This document shows positions 9,393 to 18,751 of a DNA stretch of 64,000 bases, in pieces. The notes beneath the pieces are model-generated. The model saw only the letters and a program-made list of their open reading frames with translations. It was not told the origin of the DNA and did not search any database. Position 1 is the first letter of the stretch; every line of letters starts with the position of its first letter. This DNA is from Nitrosomonas sp. (lineage in GTDB: Bacteria; Pseudomonadota; Gammaproteobacteria; Burkholderiales; Nitrosomonadaceae): contig JAIETK010000003.1 of assembly GCA_019745325.1 (NCBI GenBank), positions 111,485-175,484 on the forward strand, written 5' to 3'. Position numbers and translations under genes: made by a program.

Positions 9393-10406
9393 TTATACAC
9401 TGAAGCGCGAAGGTAGCAATACCCGGATCGGGCGGGAACTGATGGTGAACTCGATGGTGCTTTCAGCCTCAATATCCCGGTTCCGGAAATAATCGCCGTC
9501 CACTTGTAACGGATAGGATTGTCCATGCAAAGTGCAAGCGATGTGTTTCCCGGAGTAGTATTGCATCGGCAAATTGGCGGGTTTGCGTTGCAGAATTTTC
9601 ATGGCTTTGATCAACTCATGTTGATGCCGCGCACCCGGCAAAAAACCGGCCACCAATTCATTTCTCGAAGGATTGGCACTCGGCACCAGTTGTAAATTTC
9701 TGGCGTATGCCGAGCTATTGGCTACGATGAGATAACCGGATTGATGATCGACAACGGCTTGCCCATCCACTTGCACGGAAACCTTAGGGTGATGCAACGA
9801 ACACAACGCTTTCAAGCCGTGCCAAAGATAAATCGAATCGTTCAGCGGACCTTTGCGCTTGCCGATGTTTTTGACGGTTAACGAATCCAATCCCATCGAA
9901 GCCATATGAAAAAAAGGCTTGCTGCCTTTAATCCCTTTACCGCTGATCAAACCATAATATTGCTGTATGCAGGAACCAGCTACAATCGCCCGCAAAAGAT
10001 CATCCGCGCTGGCGCTCATTTCGTAGGAACGGGCAAACAACGACTCATTCCCGCCGGGAATGGCATAAATCGGCATATCGGTTTTATCGATCAGATTCAG
10101 TAATTTTCTGACCGTACCATCGCCACCGGCCACCACAATCAGATCATTCTCCTCGATCTTGCCGGCAATACGCGAATATCTCTTGGTTTTTTTCTCGGAT
10201 GGTAGCACCTCCACCACTTTACCCTCGCACATCAGCTCTTTTGCCAATTCAACCGCCGTTGCTTCGGTGTTTCCGGCACTGGAAATCGGATTGAAAATAA
10301 TCAGGATTTTTTGCGGCGCTGGAATCTTGAGGATCAGCGGACTGGATTGAAATAATAGATTCTCATTTATCAAAGAAAGCGACATATCAACAATGTATTT
10401 AGGCAA
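9393..10406 (-). CDS. Diacylglycerol kinase-family lipid kinase
   Basis: This 337-residue protein has the DAGK catalytic fold: an N-terminal FNPISSAGN nucleotide-site loop near residue 38, VVAGGDGTVRKLLN with the GGDGT loop at 94-98, and IPGGNESLFARSYE where family members read PxGTxNDxAR. The C-terminal LQVDGDYF matches the second conserved block. Bacterial members phosphorylate diacylglycerol, sphingoid bases or act in lipid salvage (YegS, DgkB). The GGNES replacement of the usual GTxN suggests a changed substrate site. It is the last gene of a four-gene lipid cluster and overlaps the glycosyltransferase gene by 8 bases. Confidence 0.85.
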   Translation of the reverse strand: MPKYIVDMSLSLINENLLFQSSPLILKIPAPQKILIIFNPISSAGNTEATAVELAKELMCEGKVVEVLPSEKKTKRYSRIAGKIEENDLIVVAGGDGTVRKLLNLIDKTDMPIYAIPGGNESLFARSYEMSASADDLLRAIVAGSCIQQYYGLISGKGIKGSKPFFHMASMGLDSLTVKNIGKRKGPLNDSIYLWHGLKALCSLHHPKVSVQVDGQAVVDHQSGYLIVANSSAYARNLQLVPSANPSRNELVAGFLPGARHQHELIKAMKILQRKPANLPMQYYSGKHIACTLHGQSYPLQVDGDYFRNRDIEAESTIEFTISSRPIRVLLPSRFSV

Positions 10407-11442
10407 GATCCACGGGAATTATTTTGACTTCCGACCAAATCTGATGACACCAGGATTGATCGATTGGCGGCATTCCGGCTTTAATCCATTGCACCAGATG
10501 CTTGGCCGTATTGGGAAATGTCACGCGCAGCGCCTTCGTGATATACAGCCATTCCTCGATAATCGCCGCATCGACTGTCTGCATCGTATGCCCATAACCC
10601 AAGGCCTTCAAAGCGGCGGCATTGGATGCTTGTTCCATTTGCGCATGCACGGGTTTTACCAGAATTTTCTTGCCTAACTGTAGCGATTCGCTCGCCAACT
10701 CAAACCCGGCATTACAAATAATACCGGCGCAATCCGCCAGGTCTTTCTGGAACCCGGTGAGCGATAAAGGCTTGCAAAAAATATGCGCAAAAGACGAAGG
10801 AATCACCTCCGGGGAATAAATATGAAACTCGAAATCTTTAAAGCGCGAGAAAAGCTTGATGATGTGCTGCTGATTTTCGAACGGCAAATAAACGACAATC
10901 TTGTTTTTCCGCAACTGCTCCGCATTAAAAGGCGTTTCTATGACCGGCGGCAACAGCGGTTGATCGAAATGATGCCAATGCAGGCCGATACCGAAATCGA
11001 CCGGCGCAAATTTTTTTAACACTAATTCAGACATCGGATCGCTACCGGCGCGCGGTATGTTGTATTGAAACGCGTATTGGTGGCTGAAACCCACGGTTTT
11101 TTTACCCTGCCGTCTTGCCGACCAGGAAGTAACCGGCTCGAAGTCGCAAATCACCAGATCGTAGCGGCTCAAATCCAGCGCGCGGATATCCTTCAAAAAA
11201 CGCAGCGGCTTTGACTGGAACACAGTCCGCAGGTGATTGATCCTGCCGTTATGGGTACTGAAGGTCAGCCCTTCACGCCACTGATGACCGTTGAAGACCT
11301 CCATGTCGAAGAACTTGTCTTGCGGCCTGCCGGTAAATTGATACGTCACCTCCAGATCAGCCGCCCGAAACTCTTTCGCCATAATCCGGCCACGCGTGAT
11401 ATGGCCATTGCCCGTTCCTTGAATACCGTAAAAAATTTTCAT
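10399..11442 (-). CDS. MJ1255/VC2487-type glycosyltransferase
   Basis: The 347-residue protein begins MKIFYGIQGTGNGHITRGR, the signature of the MJ1255/VC2487 family of GT-B glycosyltransferases. It continues with DLVICDFEPVTSWSAR and a C-terminal donor-site half containing GIICNAGFELASESLQLGKK and KPVHAQMEQASNA, as in MurG- and UDP-glucosyltransferase-like folds. It probably transfers a sugar to a lipid acceptor at the inner membrane face. The downstream lipid kinase overlaps it, and the patatin gene lies 136 bases upstream on the same strand. The acceptor and sugar are unknown. Confidence 0.85.
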   Translation of the reverse strand: MKIFYGIQGTGNGHITRGRIMAKEFRAADLEVTYQFTGRPQDKFFDMEVFNGHQWREGLTFSTHNGRINHLRTVFQSKPLRFLKDIRALDLSRYDLVICDFEPVTSWSARRQGKKTVGFSHQYAFQYNIPRAGSDPMSELVLKKFAPVDFGIGLHWHHFDQPLLPPVIETPFNAEQLRKNKIVVYLPFENQQHIIKLFSRFKDFEFHIYSPEVIPSSFAHIFCKPLSLTGFQKDLADCAGIICNAGFELASESLQLGKKILVKPVHAQMEQASNAAALKALGYGHTMQTVDAAIIEEWLYITKALRVTFPNTAKHLVQWIKAGMPPIDQSWCHQIWSEVKIIPVDLA

Positions 11443-11578
11443 TGTGTCATTTCAAATTAGAGATTAATCATTTTATAAATCATAAAGATGAGAAATTCTA
11501 GCGGCTCTGTATGACAATCAAATGACCGATTCTTGGCAGCGGCATGACAATTGGGTTGCAATCGCGCGACCCAGTCAT

Positions 11579-12508
11579 TCAGTGCGCGTAGTTCAACCAC
11601 TGCCGGATTTGTGTCCGGTGCCGGTTAAACCACGATACGCCGACATCCAGCGCTTTTCGCTGGACTGCCGGATCCTTGGCGGAATCCATGTGATCCGGCA
11701 TGTTGTAATCCTGCAAGTAGTCATTGATATAGAGCATCTGATCGCCAAGTACCTGCACCGTATTATTGGCATTGGAAATCATCTTCTCCCGGAGAATCAG
11801 CGAGGCGATACCGGATGCGGACCATTGCAGCCCGCCATAGCGGCAGGCTTTCTTACCATCCATCGCAAATCTGCGCCAGCCGGATCCGATCGAAAGCATT
11901 CTGATGCCGGTATCCGGCCAGTTTTTTTGCGCGTATAAATAAGCACTCAGCCCGGGATTATTCATCCCGACCCCGCCATCGATGCGCCAATCACCGTCTT
12001 GTAAGCGGACCGGCGCATAAAACGAAGGCGCTGCGGTACACGCATCGGCAATTTCATGCAGCAGAAAATCCGGTTGAACGGAATTGGTAAAAACCTCCAG
12101 GGAATCGCGGCTCAGATTGAAGCAAGGAATAAAAAGCGATTTCTCTAGCGAGGAAAGCCTGCGATCTTGCAGCGCCGCTTGCAGCGTTTTGCTTTTAGGT
12201 GCGCTCTGAAACTTCGGCCGTAGCTGCAATCTGCTCAGAAAACGGCTCATGCCATGCTCAATCATCATTGCCTGCAGCAACCGCTCTTTGACAATCTTAT
12301 GAACGAGCGCCTCAGCACTGGTTTTTTGACCTAGAATCAAACAGGCGATCAAACCGCCGGACGAAGAACCGGCAATCATATCGAACCGCTCGTAAGTCGA
12401 TACGCCGGTGTCCTGTTCCAGGCACGCCAGCACACTGAGCTGAATCAGCAGATGGCTGCCGCCGCCATCCAAGCTCAACAAAAATCTAGGCGGCTTCTCT
12501 GCTGGCAA
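11579..12508 (-). CDS. Patatin-like phospholipase
   Basis: This 309-residue serine lipid acyl hydrolase has an oxyanion loop LSLDGGGSH at residues 11-19, the nucleophile elbow GSSSG with Ser49, and the DGG motif with Asp177 (WRIDGGVGMNNP), together forming the Ser-Asp dyad of patatins. The oxyanion loop reads GGGSH, where many members have GGGxRG; the missing Arg/Gly is a small oddity. No signal peptide is seen, so it acts in the cytoplasm or on the inner membrane face, or is secreted by a non-Sec route. It overlaps the upstream phosphoesterase gene by 23 bases, indicating coupled translation. Confidence 0.85.
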   Translation of the reverse strand: MPAEKPPRFLLSLDGGGSHLLIQLSVLACLEQDTGVSTYERFDMIAGSSSGGLIACLILGQKTSAEALVHKIVKERLLQAMMIEHGMSRFLSRLQLRPKFQSAPKSKTLQAALQDRRLSSLEKSLFIPCFNLSRDSLEVFTNSVQPDFLLHEIADACTAAPSFYAPVRLQDGDWRIDGGVGMNNPGLSAYLYAQKNWPDTGIRMLSIGSGWRRFAMDGKKACRYGGLQWSASGIASLILREKMISNANNTVQVLGDQMLYINDYLQDYNMPDHMDSAKDPAVQRKALDVGVSWFNRHRTQIRQWLNYAH

Positions 12509-13295
12509 GCAACTGTTCCTGTACTAGATTCTGGTATTGTTCATAGTGCTCGGTCCAAAACACGAGCTCCAGCGAGCCATCCGGATGTTCCAGCAGCGTC
12601 GAGCAACTTTCCACCCAATCGCCATCGTTACAGTAAAGCACCGAGTTGATTTCCCGCAACTCGGCATGATGAATATGACCGCACACCACGCCATCGACAC
12701 CCCGCTCCCTGGCAAGATGCGCCAGCGCATCTTCAAAGCTACTGATGTAACTGACCGCGTTCTTAACTTTCAACTTCAGGTAAGCGGATAGCGACCAATA
12801 CGAAAAACCGAAGAATTTGCGCAAGCCGTTCAAATAGTGACTCAGATCCAGCAGGGTGTCATAGGCGATATTGCCGAGCTTCGCCAGCCAGCGGCTGTGC
12901 TTGACGATCATGTCGAATTCGTCGCCGTGCATCACCAGCAGCTTTCTGCCGTCCGTAGTGGTATGCACGTAATCCTGATGGATCTCGACATTACCGAATA
13001 CATGCCCGACGCAATCACGCAGCGCTTCATCATGATTACCCGGCACATAAATCACTTTGGTGCCGTGTTTGGCTTTGCCGAGAATGGAGCGGATCACATT
13101 GGTATGCTGCTGCGGCCAGTAAGGCGTTTTTTTGATACTCCAGAAATCGACGATATCGCCAACCAGAAAAAGATAATCGGTCTCGACTGAATGCAAGAAA
13201 TGCAGCAGTGCCTCCGCCTGGCAACCGTGGAAGCCGAGGTGAACGTCGGAAATCCACACACTTCTAACCTTGATTGGCGCTTTGTCTGTCATCAT
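12486..13295 (-). CDS. LpxH-like metallophosphoesterase (UDP-2,3-diacylglucosamine diphosphatase family)
   Basis: The 269-residue calcineurin-like phosphoesterase shows all metal-binding blocks: SDVHLG (residues 16-21), VGDIVDFW, VPGNHDEALR, MHGDEFD and CGHIHHAE. This pattern, with GDIVDFW and GNHDE, matches the COG2908 group that includes LpxH, but it is longer than the 240-residue housekeeping LpxH, as seen in paralogues found with glycosyltransferase and lipid kinase genes. It probably hydrolyses a pyrophosphate or phosphodiester on a lipid head group. It is the first gene of the cluster. Confidence 0.8.
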   Translation of the reverse strand: MMTDKAPIKVRSVWISDVHLGFHGCQAEALLHFLHSVETDYLFLVGDIVDFWSIKKTPYWPQQHTNVIRSILGKAKHGTKVIYVPGNHDEALRDCVGHVFGNVEIHQDYVHTTTDGRKLLVMHGDEFDMIVKHSRWLAKLGNIAYDTLLDLSHYLNGLRKFFGFSYWSLSAYLKLKVKNAVSYISSFEDALAHLARERGVDGVVCGHIHHAELREINSVLYCNDGDWVESCSTLLEHPDGSLELVFWTEHYEQYQNLVQEQLLASREAA

Positions 13296-13395
13296 GAATG
13301 CCCTTATAGGATATTGATGACACGGAAGTTTAGAGCGGTATTGTTAAGCCCATTTGAAAAGTTTATGAAATATTCATGAACTTTTGATGAAGCGA

Positions 13396-14115
13396 TCAGA
13401 CCCTAAAGCAGCAAGCGGAGAACGATCGCACACCATTAACCGGGTAAGTTTCACCGGCAATGATTTGAAACGATGATGAATCCAAACGGGTATCCTGAAC
13501 CGGCAGCGTGTCGACTGCCAGCAATTCGCTGGCGATATCCGCAGGCTTCAAATCGCAACGGGCGCCGCGAATCAGTCCGACCAGCTTCAACGCATCCACA
13601 CCATACGATTCCAGACTTAACGATTCGAAATAAACCTTTTTCCCTTTGGCATCGATCTGGCAAAAATGATCGCTCAGGTGACACATCATTCGAATCTCTC
13701 TTTCATAACCCCAGCTTGAAAATTTTGTTGAGATTAATTGATTCAAGTCTGATTCTTCAAAACTACAGCGTTTACGTGCGGCATCAACATCCAACTTGAA
13801 ACGTTCAGGCTGATAATTGATGGCAATGGCTTTATCTTCGGGAATTTCAAACACCAACGCCACACCACGATGCCCATCGGCATAATGACTCCACAGCACC
13901 GGATCGTGATAGTTCTCGCAAAAACAGATAACGCCGTATCGTTCATTCGTTTGATTCTTGAATGCTTCCAGCTTGATCCGGGTATCCGCATCGGAAAAAT
14001 CCGCCGCGCAAAATTCAAATGGATCGTTCAGTTCATTGATGCGCGCAATCTTCAACCGGCGGTCACGCAATGCTTTGAGAGCAAATTCGGAAGAGGTGAA
14101 GTGGTAGATAATCAT
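13396..14115 (-). CDS. DUF2971-family protein
   Basis: A 239-residue protein beginning MIIYHFTSSEFALKALRDRR, followed by INELNDPFEF, ERYGVICFCEN and LWSHYADGHRGVALVFEI, the conserved blocks of DUF2971. The fold suggests a small-molecule or nucleotide-binding enzyme; members often sit in accessory gene sets, and the function is not established. I use the ATG at 14115. A longer frame runs to 14196, but its first part lies inside the decayed insertion element next door and is not part of the family domain. The ribosome site is weak. Nothing else nearby looks like a partner. Confidence 0.75.
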   Translation of the reverse strand: MIIYHFTSSEFALKALRDRRLKIARINELNDPFEFCAADFSDADTRIKLEAFKNQTNERYGVICFCENYHDPVLWSHYADGHRGVALVFEIPEDKAIAINYQPERFKLDVDAARKRCSFEESDLNQLISTKFSSWGYEREIRMMCHLSDHFCQIDAKGKKVYFESLSLESYGVDALKLVGLIRGARCDLKPADIASELLAVDTLPVQDTRLDSSSFQIIAGETYPVNGVRSFSACCFRV

Positions 14116-14136
14116 TGTGGAATTGTCTTTTAAAAA

Positions 14137-14565
14137 GGCTGTGTCACATTTAGCCGCTGAAACTGTCTTGTTTTTCCAAGAGACGCCGGGGAACAAAACG
14201 CTGGTGTAATATTTCGACCGAGGCGGTCAATCATTCTGCGCCACCCGAGGTAACTCCCAAGATAGCGCGTAGCTACTCCATCAAACTTTTCATCCATTGC
14301 TTGAGCCGGCTGCCATAAGAATTAACATTCTGAATATGTTGTTTACAACGCGCTGAGCTGCAGCAATATCAATCGGGTGGTGAACAATCACCGGTATAGC
14401 TCGATTGTTTCACAAGCAGGACTGGGAGGTTTCATCCTGGCTACGTTTGATCAATGCCATGACTTCATTCCGGTTTAAATTCCGCTGATTTTATTGTTTA
14501 TACCTCTATTTTTATGTCTCTATGCAGATCCGGCAAGCCATTCAACAATTATTTGTGACATAGCC
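14137..14565 (-). mobile_element. Decayed, internally deleted IS1595-like element
   Basis: GGCTGTGTCACATT at 14137-14150 and the reverse complement of ATTTGTGACATAGCC at 14551-14565 are near-matching terminal inverted repeats. Between them, on the minus strand, are fragments of a transposase C-terminus. At 429 bases the element is far shorter than a complete IS of this kind, so it must have lost an internal part. No target duplication is visible at the ends (tttaaaaa versus tgctaatt). The DUF2971 and darP genes border it. Confidence 0.65.
14196..14333 (-). pseudogene. IS1595-family transposase C-terminal fragment, frameshifted
   Basis: Reading the minus strand, NVNSYGSRLKQWMK is followed, after a shift of reading frame, by GVATRYLGSYLGWRRM and then IDRLGRNITPA. 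This is the ending typical of IS1595-group transposases (SRLKxWMxxFxGVATxYLxxYLGWRR). A TAG stop interrupts the first frame and a TGA the next. It cannot make a working enzyme. Confidence 0.65.
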
Positions 14566-14593
14566 TGCTAATTACCCGCACGCAATGAACCCA

Positions 14594-15103
14594 TCAGACC
14601 TCAACAATTCCCTGCAACTCCTGAAACAACAAGCGGAAGCTCTTCGGCGGTTTTTCGGCGGCTTTTTCCTTTTGCGCGTTGCGGATCAGCAGCCGCAAGC
14701 GCTGCAAGTCGGCTTGCGGGTATTGTTTGGCGAATTCGGTGAGCGCGTGTTCATCGCTTAACAAGCGTTCACGCCAGCGCTCCAGTTGATGCAGCCGGGC
14801 GGTTTGTTGTTTGGAGTTTTGCTGCCAGGAGTCGAGCTTTTCCTGGATCGGCGATGCATCGACTTCGCGCATCAAGCGGCCGATGTATTGCAGTTGCCGC
14901 CGCCGCGCGCCGTGTTTTTGCATGGGCCGGGCCAGCTTGATGGCGTCGACTAAAATTTCCGGCAGGTCAAACTCGGTCAATTTCTTCGGATCCAGTTCCA
15001 CCAGTTGCTCGCCGATTTCCTGCAAGGCGTGCATGTCTTTTTTGCGTTGCGTTTTACTTGGTTCGATTGCTTCTGTTTCGTCGTATTCTGGTTCTTTTTG
15101 CAC
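14594..15103 (-). CDS. darP: Ribosome-associated protein DarP/YjgA
   Basis: A 169-residue DUF615 protein. Typical features are the charged N-terminus ending PSKTQRKKDMHALQEIGEQL, then LDLPEIL-like FDLPEILVDAIKLA and GARRRQLQYIGRLMR, and a basic C-terminal helix bundle. DarP binds late 50S assembly intermediates near the peptidyl transferase centre and helps 23S rRNA fold. It is divergent from pmbA with a short gap of about 90 bases, an arrangement that recurs in beta- and gammaproteobacteria. Confidence 0.92.
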   Translation of the reverse strand: MQKEPEYDETEAIEPSKTQRKKDMHALQEIGEQLVELDPKKLTEFDLPEILVDAIKLARPMQKHGARRRQLQYIGRLMREVDASPIQEKLDSWQQNSKQQTARLHQLERWRERLLSDEHALTEFAKQYPQADLQRLRLLIRNAQKEKAAEKPPKSFRLLFQELQGIVEV

Positions 15104-15190
15104 GGTAACCTGTGTAATGCGGTGTCAAGAAGCTGTTATCATAGCTTCCTCGTTTGAGATTCGCTTATATTTTCATCCTGATTGCACGAC

Positions 15191-16549
15191 ATGAATAACT
15201 TGACTGTTTCCGATATCCGATTTTCCTATTCCCTCAGCACGCTGCAACAAATCGCCCGCGATATTCTGCAACACGCTCAGAAAGGCGGCGCCAGCGCTTG
15301 CGAAACCAACGTTTCCGATGGCTTCGGCCAGACTGTCACGGTGCGGCAGAAAGAAGTGGAAACAATCGAATACAACCGCGATAAGGGCTTGTCGGTTACG
15401 GTCTACATCGGGCAGAAACGCGGCCATGCCAGCACCTCCGACTTTTCACCGCAGGCAATCAGCGACACCGTTGCCGCGGCGTTGTCGATTGCGCGCTACA
15501 CCGCGGACGACGATTGCGCCGGACTGGCAGATGCCGAACTGCTGGCAAAAGACTATCCAAGCCTGAATTTGTATTACCCGTGGCAAATCAGCGTCGAGGA
15601 AGCCATCGAACTGGCCAAACAATGCGAACAATCCGGTTTTGCCGCCGATAAGCGCATCGCCAATTCCGAGGGCGCGACCGTTGCGGTCAGCGAATCACAG
15701 TTCATTTATGCCAACAGCCTGGGATTCATGGGCGGATACCCATTCTCGCGCCACAGCATCAGTTGCGCGATGATCGCCGAACAAGGCGACAGTAAACAGC
15801 GCGACTACTGGTACAGCGTGGTGCGCGATGCGGCGGATCTGGAAACCGTCGAAAGCATCGGACGAAAAGCCGGTGAACGAAGCGCAGCACGCCTGGGTGC
15901 CAGAAAAATCGGCACCTGCGAAGTACCGGTTCTGTTCGAAGCGCCCATTGCATCGGGCTTGTTCGGACATTTTGCTTCTGCAATATCCGGTAACAACTTG
16001 TACCGGAAATCTTCTTTTCTGATCGACAGCATCGGCCAGCAAGTCTTTGCGCCGGATGTTCAGATTGTGGAGTTACCGCATTTGCACAAAGGCTTGGCGA
16101 GTGGTCCGTTCGACGATGACGGCGTCGCCACCCTTGACCGTCATGTGGTGGAAAACGGCATTGTGCAAGGTTATTTCCTCGGTAGCTATTCCGCGCGCAA
16201 ACTCGGCATGCGCACGACCGGCAACGCCGGCGGCACGCACAACCTGATCATGAAAAATGGCACCCCTCTGTCTTTCCAGGATCTTTTAAAGAAAATGGAT
16301 ACCGGCCTGCTGGTCACCGAGTTACTGGGACACGGCATTAACCCGGTGACCGGGGATTATTCCCGGGGTGCTTCCGGATTCTGGGTTGAAAACGGCGCCA
16401 TCCGCTATCCGGTGGAAGAAATCACCATTGCCGGCAATCTGAAGGATATGTTCCGCGGAATCATTGCAATCGGCGATGATGTCATCGTGCGCGGCTCGAA
16501 GCAATGCGGTTCGGTATTGATCGACCGCATGACCGTTGCGGGCGGCTGA
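15191..16549 (+). CDS. pmbA: PmbA/TldE metalloprotease-complex subunit
   Basis: This 452-residue TldD/PmbA family protein is the TldE subunit, which pairs with the zinc protease TldD to degrade unfolded peptides and mature modified peptides such as microcin B17. Characteristic stretches are TVRQKEVETIEYNRDKGLSVTVY at the N-terminal half, GERSAARLGARKI, and the C-terminal GNAGGTHNLIM and DYSRGASGFWVENG. As expected for TldE, the HEXXXH metal motif of TldD is absent. The ATG at 15191 gives the standard N-terminus; a TTG nine bases upstream is less likely. Confidence 0.93.
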   Translation: MNNLTVSDIRFSYSLSTLQQIARDILQHAQKGGASACETNVSDGFGQTVTVRQKEVETIEYNRDKGLSVTVYIGQKRGHASTSDFSPQAISDTVAAALSIARYTADDDCAGLADAELLAKDYPSLNLYYPWQISVEEAIELAKQCEQSGFAADKRIANSEGATVAVSESQFIYANSLGFMGGYPFSRHSISCAMIAEQGDSKQRDYWYSVVRDAADLETVESIGRKAGERSAARLGARKIGTCEVPVLFEAPIASGLFGHFASAISGNNLYRKSSFLIDSIGQQVFAPDVQIVELPHLHKGLASGPFDDDGVATLDRHVVENGIVQGYFLGSYSARKLGMRTTGNAGGTHNLIMKNGTPLSFQDLLKKMDTGLLVTELLGHGINPVTGDYSRGASGFWVENGAIRYPVEEITIAGNLKDMFRGIIAIGDDVIVRGSKQCGSVLIDRMTVAGG

Positions 16550-16555
16550 CGGCGC

Positions 16556-18259
16556 TCAAAACCGCTGCATCAAAGGATCGGTAACACCCAATCCGTTAAT
16601 CGCAATTATTGCGATTGCCCCGGTTACGATCAGATAGTACAGCGTCGGGATAACGGTCATGCGAATGGTCTCCCCTTCGCGCCCCAGCAGCCCCACGGTC
16701 GCGGAAGCGGCCACCACGTTATGAATCGCGATCATGTTACCGGCCGCCGCCCCGGCTGCTTGCACCGCCACCAGCAGCGCGCTGGACACACCGATCAATT
16801 GCGCGGTATCAAATTGGAACTGTGCCAGCATCAAGTTCGACACGGTGTTGGATCCGGCGATGAAAGCACCGAGCGCACCCACCGACGGCGCGAAAAACGG
16901 ATAAACCGCGCCGACACTGTCGGCAACGAGTTGCGCCATCGCCTGCGGCATCGCCGGCAAACCCGCCAGATTCTCGCCGGAATTGATCAGAATGCGTACC
17001 ATCGGTACCGTGAAAATCAACACAAAACCGGCGCCGATCAGGGTTTGAGCCGATTCTTTAACCGCCATTTTGAGTTCGGCGAATTGCATGCGGTGCAGAA
17101 AAAAAGTCACCAGCACCACCAGGATCATCAATCCGCCCGGCTGATAAAGCAACGCGATGCTGCCGGAAATACCGGTTTCACCGAGGATATCATCCCAGTC
17201 CAGCACGCCGTGCTGATTCAGCCACGATTTGAGTCCGTCATGGGCACGCGACACCACCAGCAATAACGCCAGCAGCCCGTACGGGCACCATGCCGCAACC
17301 AGCGATACCGGTGTTTTTGCCGCCAGGCTTTCCAGCCGGATGTCGATACTGCCCAGCCATTTCGATGGCCAATCGCGGGCTTCAGGAAAATCCCACGGCT
17401 GCCTGGGGATCAAAAACCCAGCGCGCGCTGCCGGTACAACGATCGCCAATCCGATCATGGCACCGGTCAATGAGGGAAATTCCGGTCCCAGAAAAACACC
17501 CGCCAACGCATACGGCACCACGAAAGCCAGCCCGGCAAAAAGCGCAAACGGCGCGATCGCCAATCCTTCGCGCCAGGATTGATCTCGACCGAAAAAACGC
17601 GTCAGCATCGTGCACATCAGCAACGGCATTAATAAGCCCGCGACAGCATGTATCAATGCAACCTCTGATGTGATCATTTGGTATAGCGCATCCCAGCTTG
17701 AGCCCTGTTCGATCAGCCACTCGCTGATGGCCGTTTGGTCCAGCCCGCCGGTAACGCCGACGACGATCGGCGTGCCCACCGCGCCGAACGACACCGGTGT
17801 CGATTGCACCATCATACCGGCCATTACCGCCGCCAAAGCCGGAAACCCCAACGCCACCAGCAGCGGCGCCACTACTGCCGCGGGTGTGCCGAATCCCGAT
17901 GCGCCTTCGATAAAACATCCCAGCAACCATGCCACGATGATGACCTGCACGCGCCGGTCCGGGCTGATGTCCGAAAATCCGTGCCGGATCGTAGTAATCG
18001 CGCCGGAGTGTTTTAAGGTATTGAGCAGCAGAATCGCGCCGAAAATGATCCACAAGATCGAACCGGTCAGAATCAATCCTTGCAAAGCGGATGCGATCAC
18101 GCGATTGACGGTCATGCCCCACACGACCAGCGCAATCGCTACGGTGACGGCAAACACCGGCGGCATGGCGCGCCGCGCGGGCCAGTTGAACCCCACCAGC
18201 AATACCGCGGCCAACCCGAGCGGCAAAAAAGCGAAGAGTGGATGGATCGATTCAGGCAC
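16556..18259 (-). CDS. lctP: L-lactate permease-family transporter (LctP/LldP)
   Basis: This 567-residue integral membrane protein has about 13-14 hydrophobic helices and the family blocks [39 protein letters not shown] and [18 protein letters not shown]. The LctP family imports L-lactate, D-lactate or glycolate with protons. In an autotrophic ammonia oxidiser, glycolate from Rubisco oxygenation or lactate are plausible substrates. A longer frame begins at 18352, but the GTG at 18257-18259 has AGGA seven bases upstream and starts just before the first helix, so I prefer it. It converges on pmbA with a 6-base gap. Confidence 0.9.
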   Translation of the reverse strand: MPESIHPLFAFLPLGLAAVLLVGFNWPARRAMPPVFAVTVAIALVVWGMTVNRVIASALQGLILTGSILWIIFGAILLLNTLKHSGAITTIRHGFSDISPDRRVQVIIVAWLLGCFIEGASGFGTPAAVVAPLLVALGFPALAAVMAGMMVQSTPVSFGAVGTPIVVGVTGGLDQTAISEWLIEQGSSWDALYQMITSEVALIHAVAGLLMPLLMCTMLTRFFGRDQSWREGLAIAPFALFAGLAFVVPYALAGVFLGPEFPSLTGAMIGLAIVVPAARAGFLIPRQPWDFPEARDWPSKWLGSIDIRLESLAAKTPVSLVAAWCPYGLLALLLVVSRAHDGLKSWLNQHGVLDWDDILGETGISGSIALLYQPGGLMILVVLVTFFLHRMQFAELKMAVKESAQTLIGAGFVLIFTVPMVRILINSGENLAGLPAMPQAMAQLVADSVGAVYPFFAPSVGALGAFIAGSNTVSNLMLAQFQFDTAQLIGVSSALLVAVQAAGAAAGNMIAIHNVVAASATVGLLGREGETIRMTVIPTLYYLIVTGAIAIIAINGLGVTDPLMQRF

Positions 18260-18382
18260 AACCGTTATCCTGTTAAATACTGCGCAATCCCGGGCGAAAT
18301 AACGCATCGGCTTGTTGTACCTGCAGCCAACAACCGGAAGCGATGGCATCAAACCATTTTGGACACGGAGCGCGCACGGGGA

Positions 18383-18613
18383 TCAGCGTTTTTTCAGCAC
18401 AAAAACAAACTCATCTGCCGTCTGCGACATCGACAGCAGCGCATGGCCGGTTTGTTCGGCGAATACTTGAAAGTCGATCACCGAACCTTTATCGGTGGCA
18501 ATAATCCGCAAAATTTGCCCGCTCGACATCGCCGCCAGCGATTGCTTGGTTCGTAAGATCGGCAGCGGGCAAACCAAGCCGCGGGCATCCAATTCCTTAT
18601 CGATATCTCGCAT
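18383..18613 (-). CDS. TusA-family sulfurtransferase
   Basis: A 76-residue small protein with the TusA/SirA signature LDARGLVCPLPILRTKQSL, the sulfur-carrying Cys15 in the CPxP motif and a C-terminal beta strand (EFVFVLKK). It shuttles persulfide sulfur, for example to tRNA 2-thiouridine synthesis or molybdenum cofactor routes. The gene stands alone upstream of the permease gene, about 120 bases from it and on the same strand. Confidence 0.9.
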   Translation of the reverse strand: MRDIDKELDARGLVCPLPILRTKQSLAAMSSGQILRIIATDKGSVIDFQVFAEQTGHALLSMSQTADEFVFVLKKR

Positions 18614-18751
18614 TTTCTAACATGTGTGTTGGAATCGAATGCGCAGTGTGATTTTTATCACAGACTGCGGCATTGATTCTTCGTAAACTGGTCAATACTA
18701 CCAAAAGTTAATTGTATCCTTGTTTCCATCTTCTTTTCAGCAGGAGGCCAT

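Noticed and set aside
14129-14573. Target-site duplication around the IS relic
   Set aside because: The eight bases on the two sides (tttaaaaa and tgctaatt) do not match.
17610-18302. Long plus-strand open frame opposite the lactate permease
   Set aside because: A codon-pattern shadow of the permease gene; no ribosome site and no protein-like pattern, while the minus-strand gene has clear family motifs.
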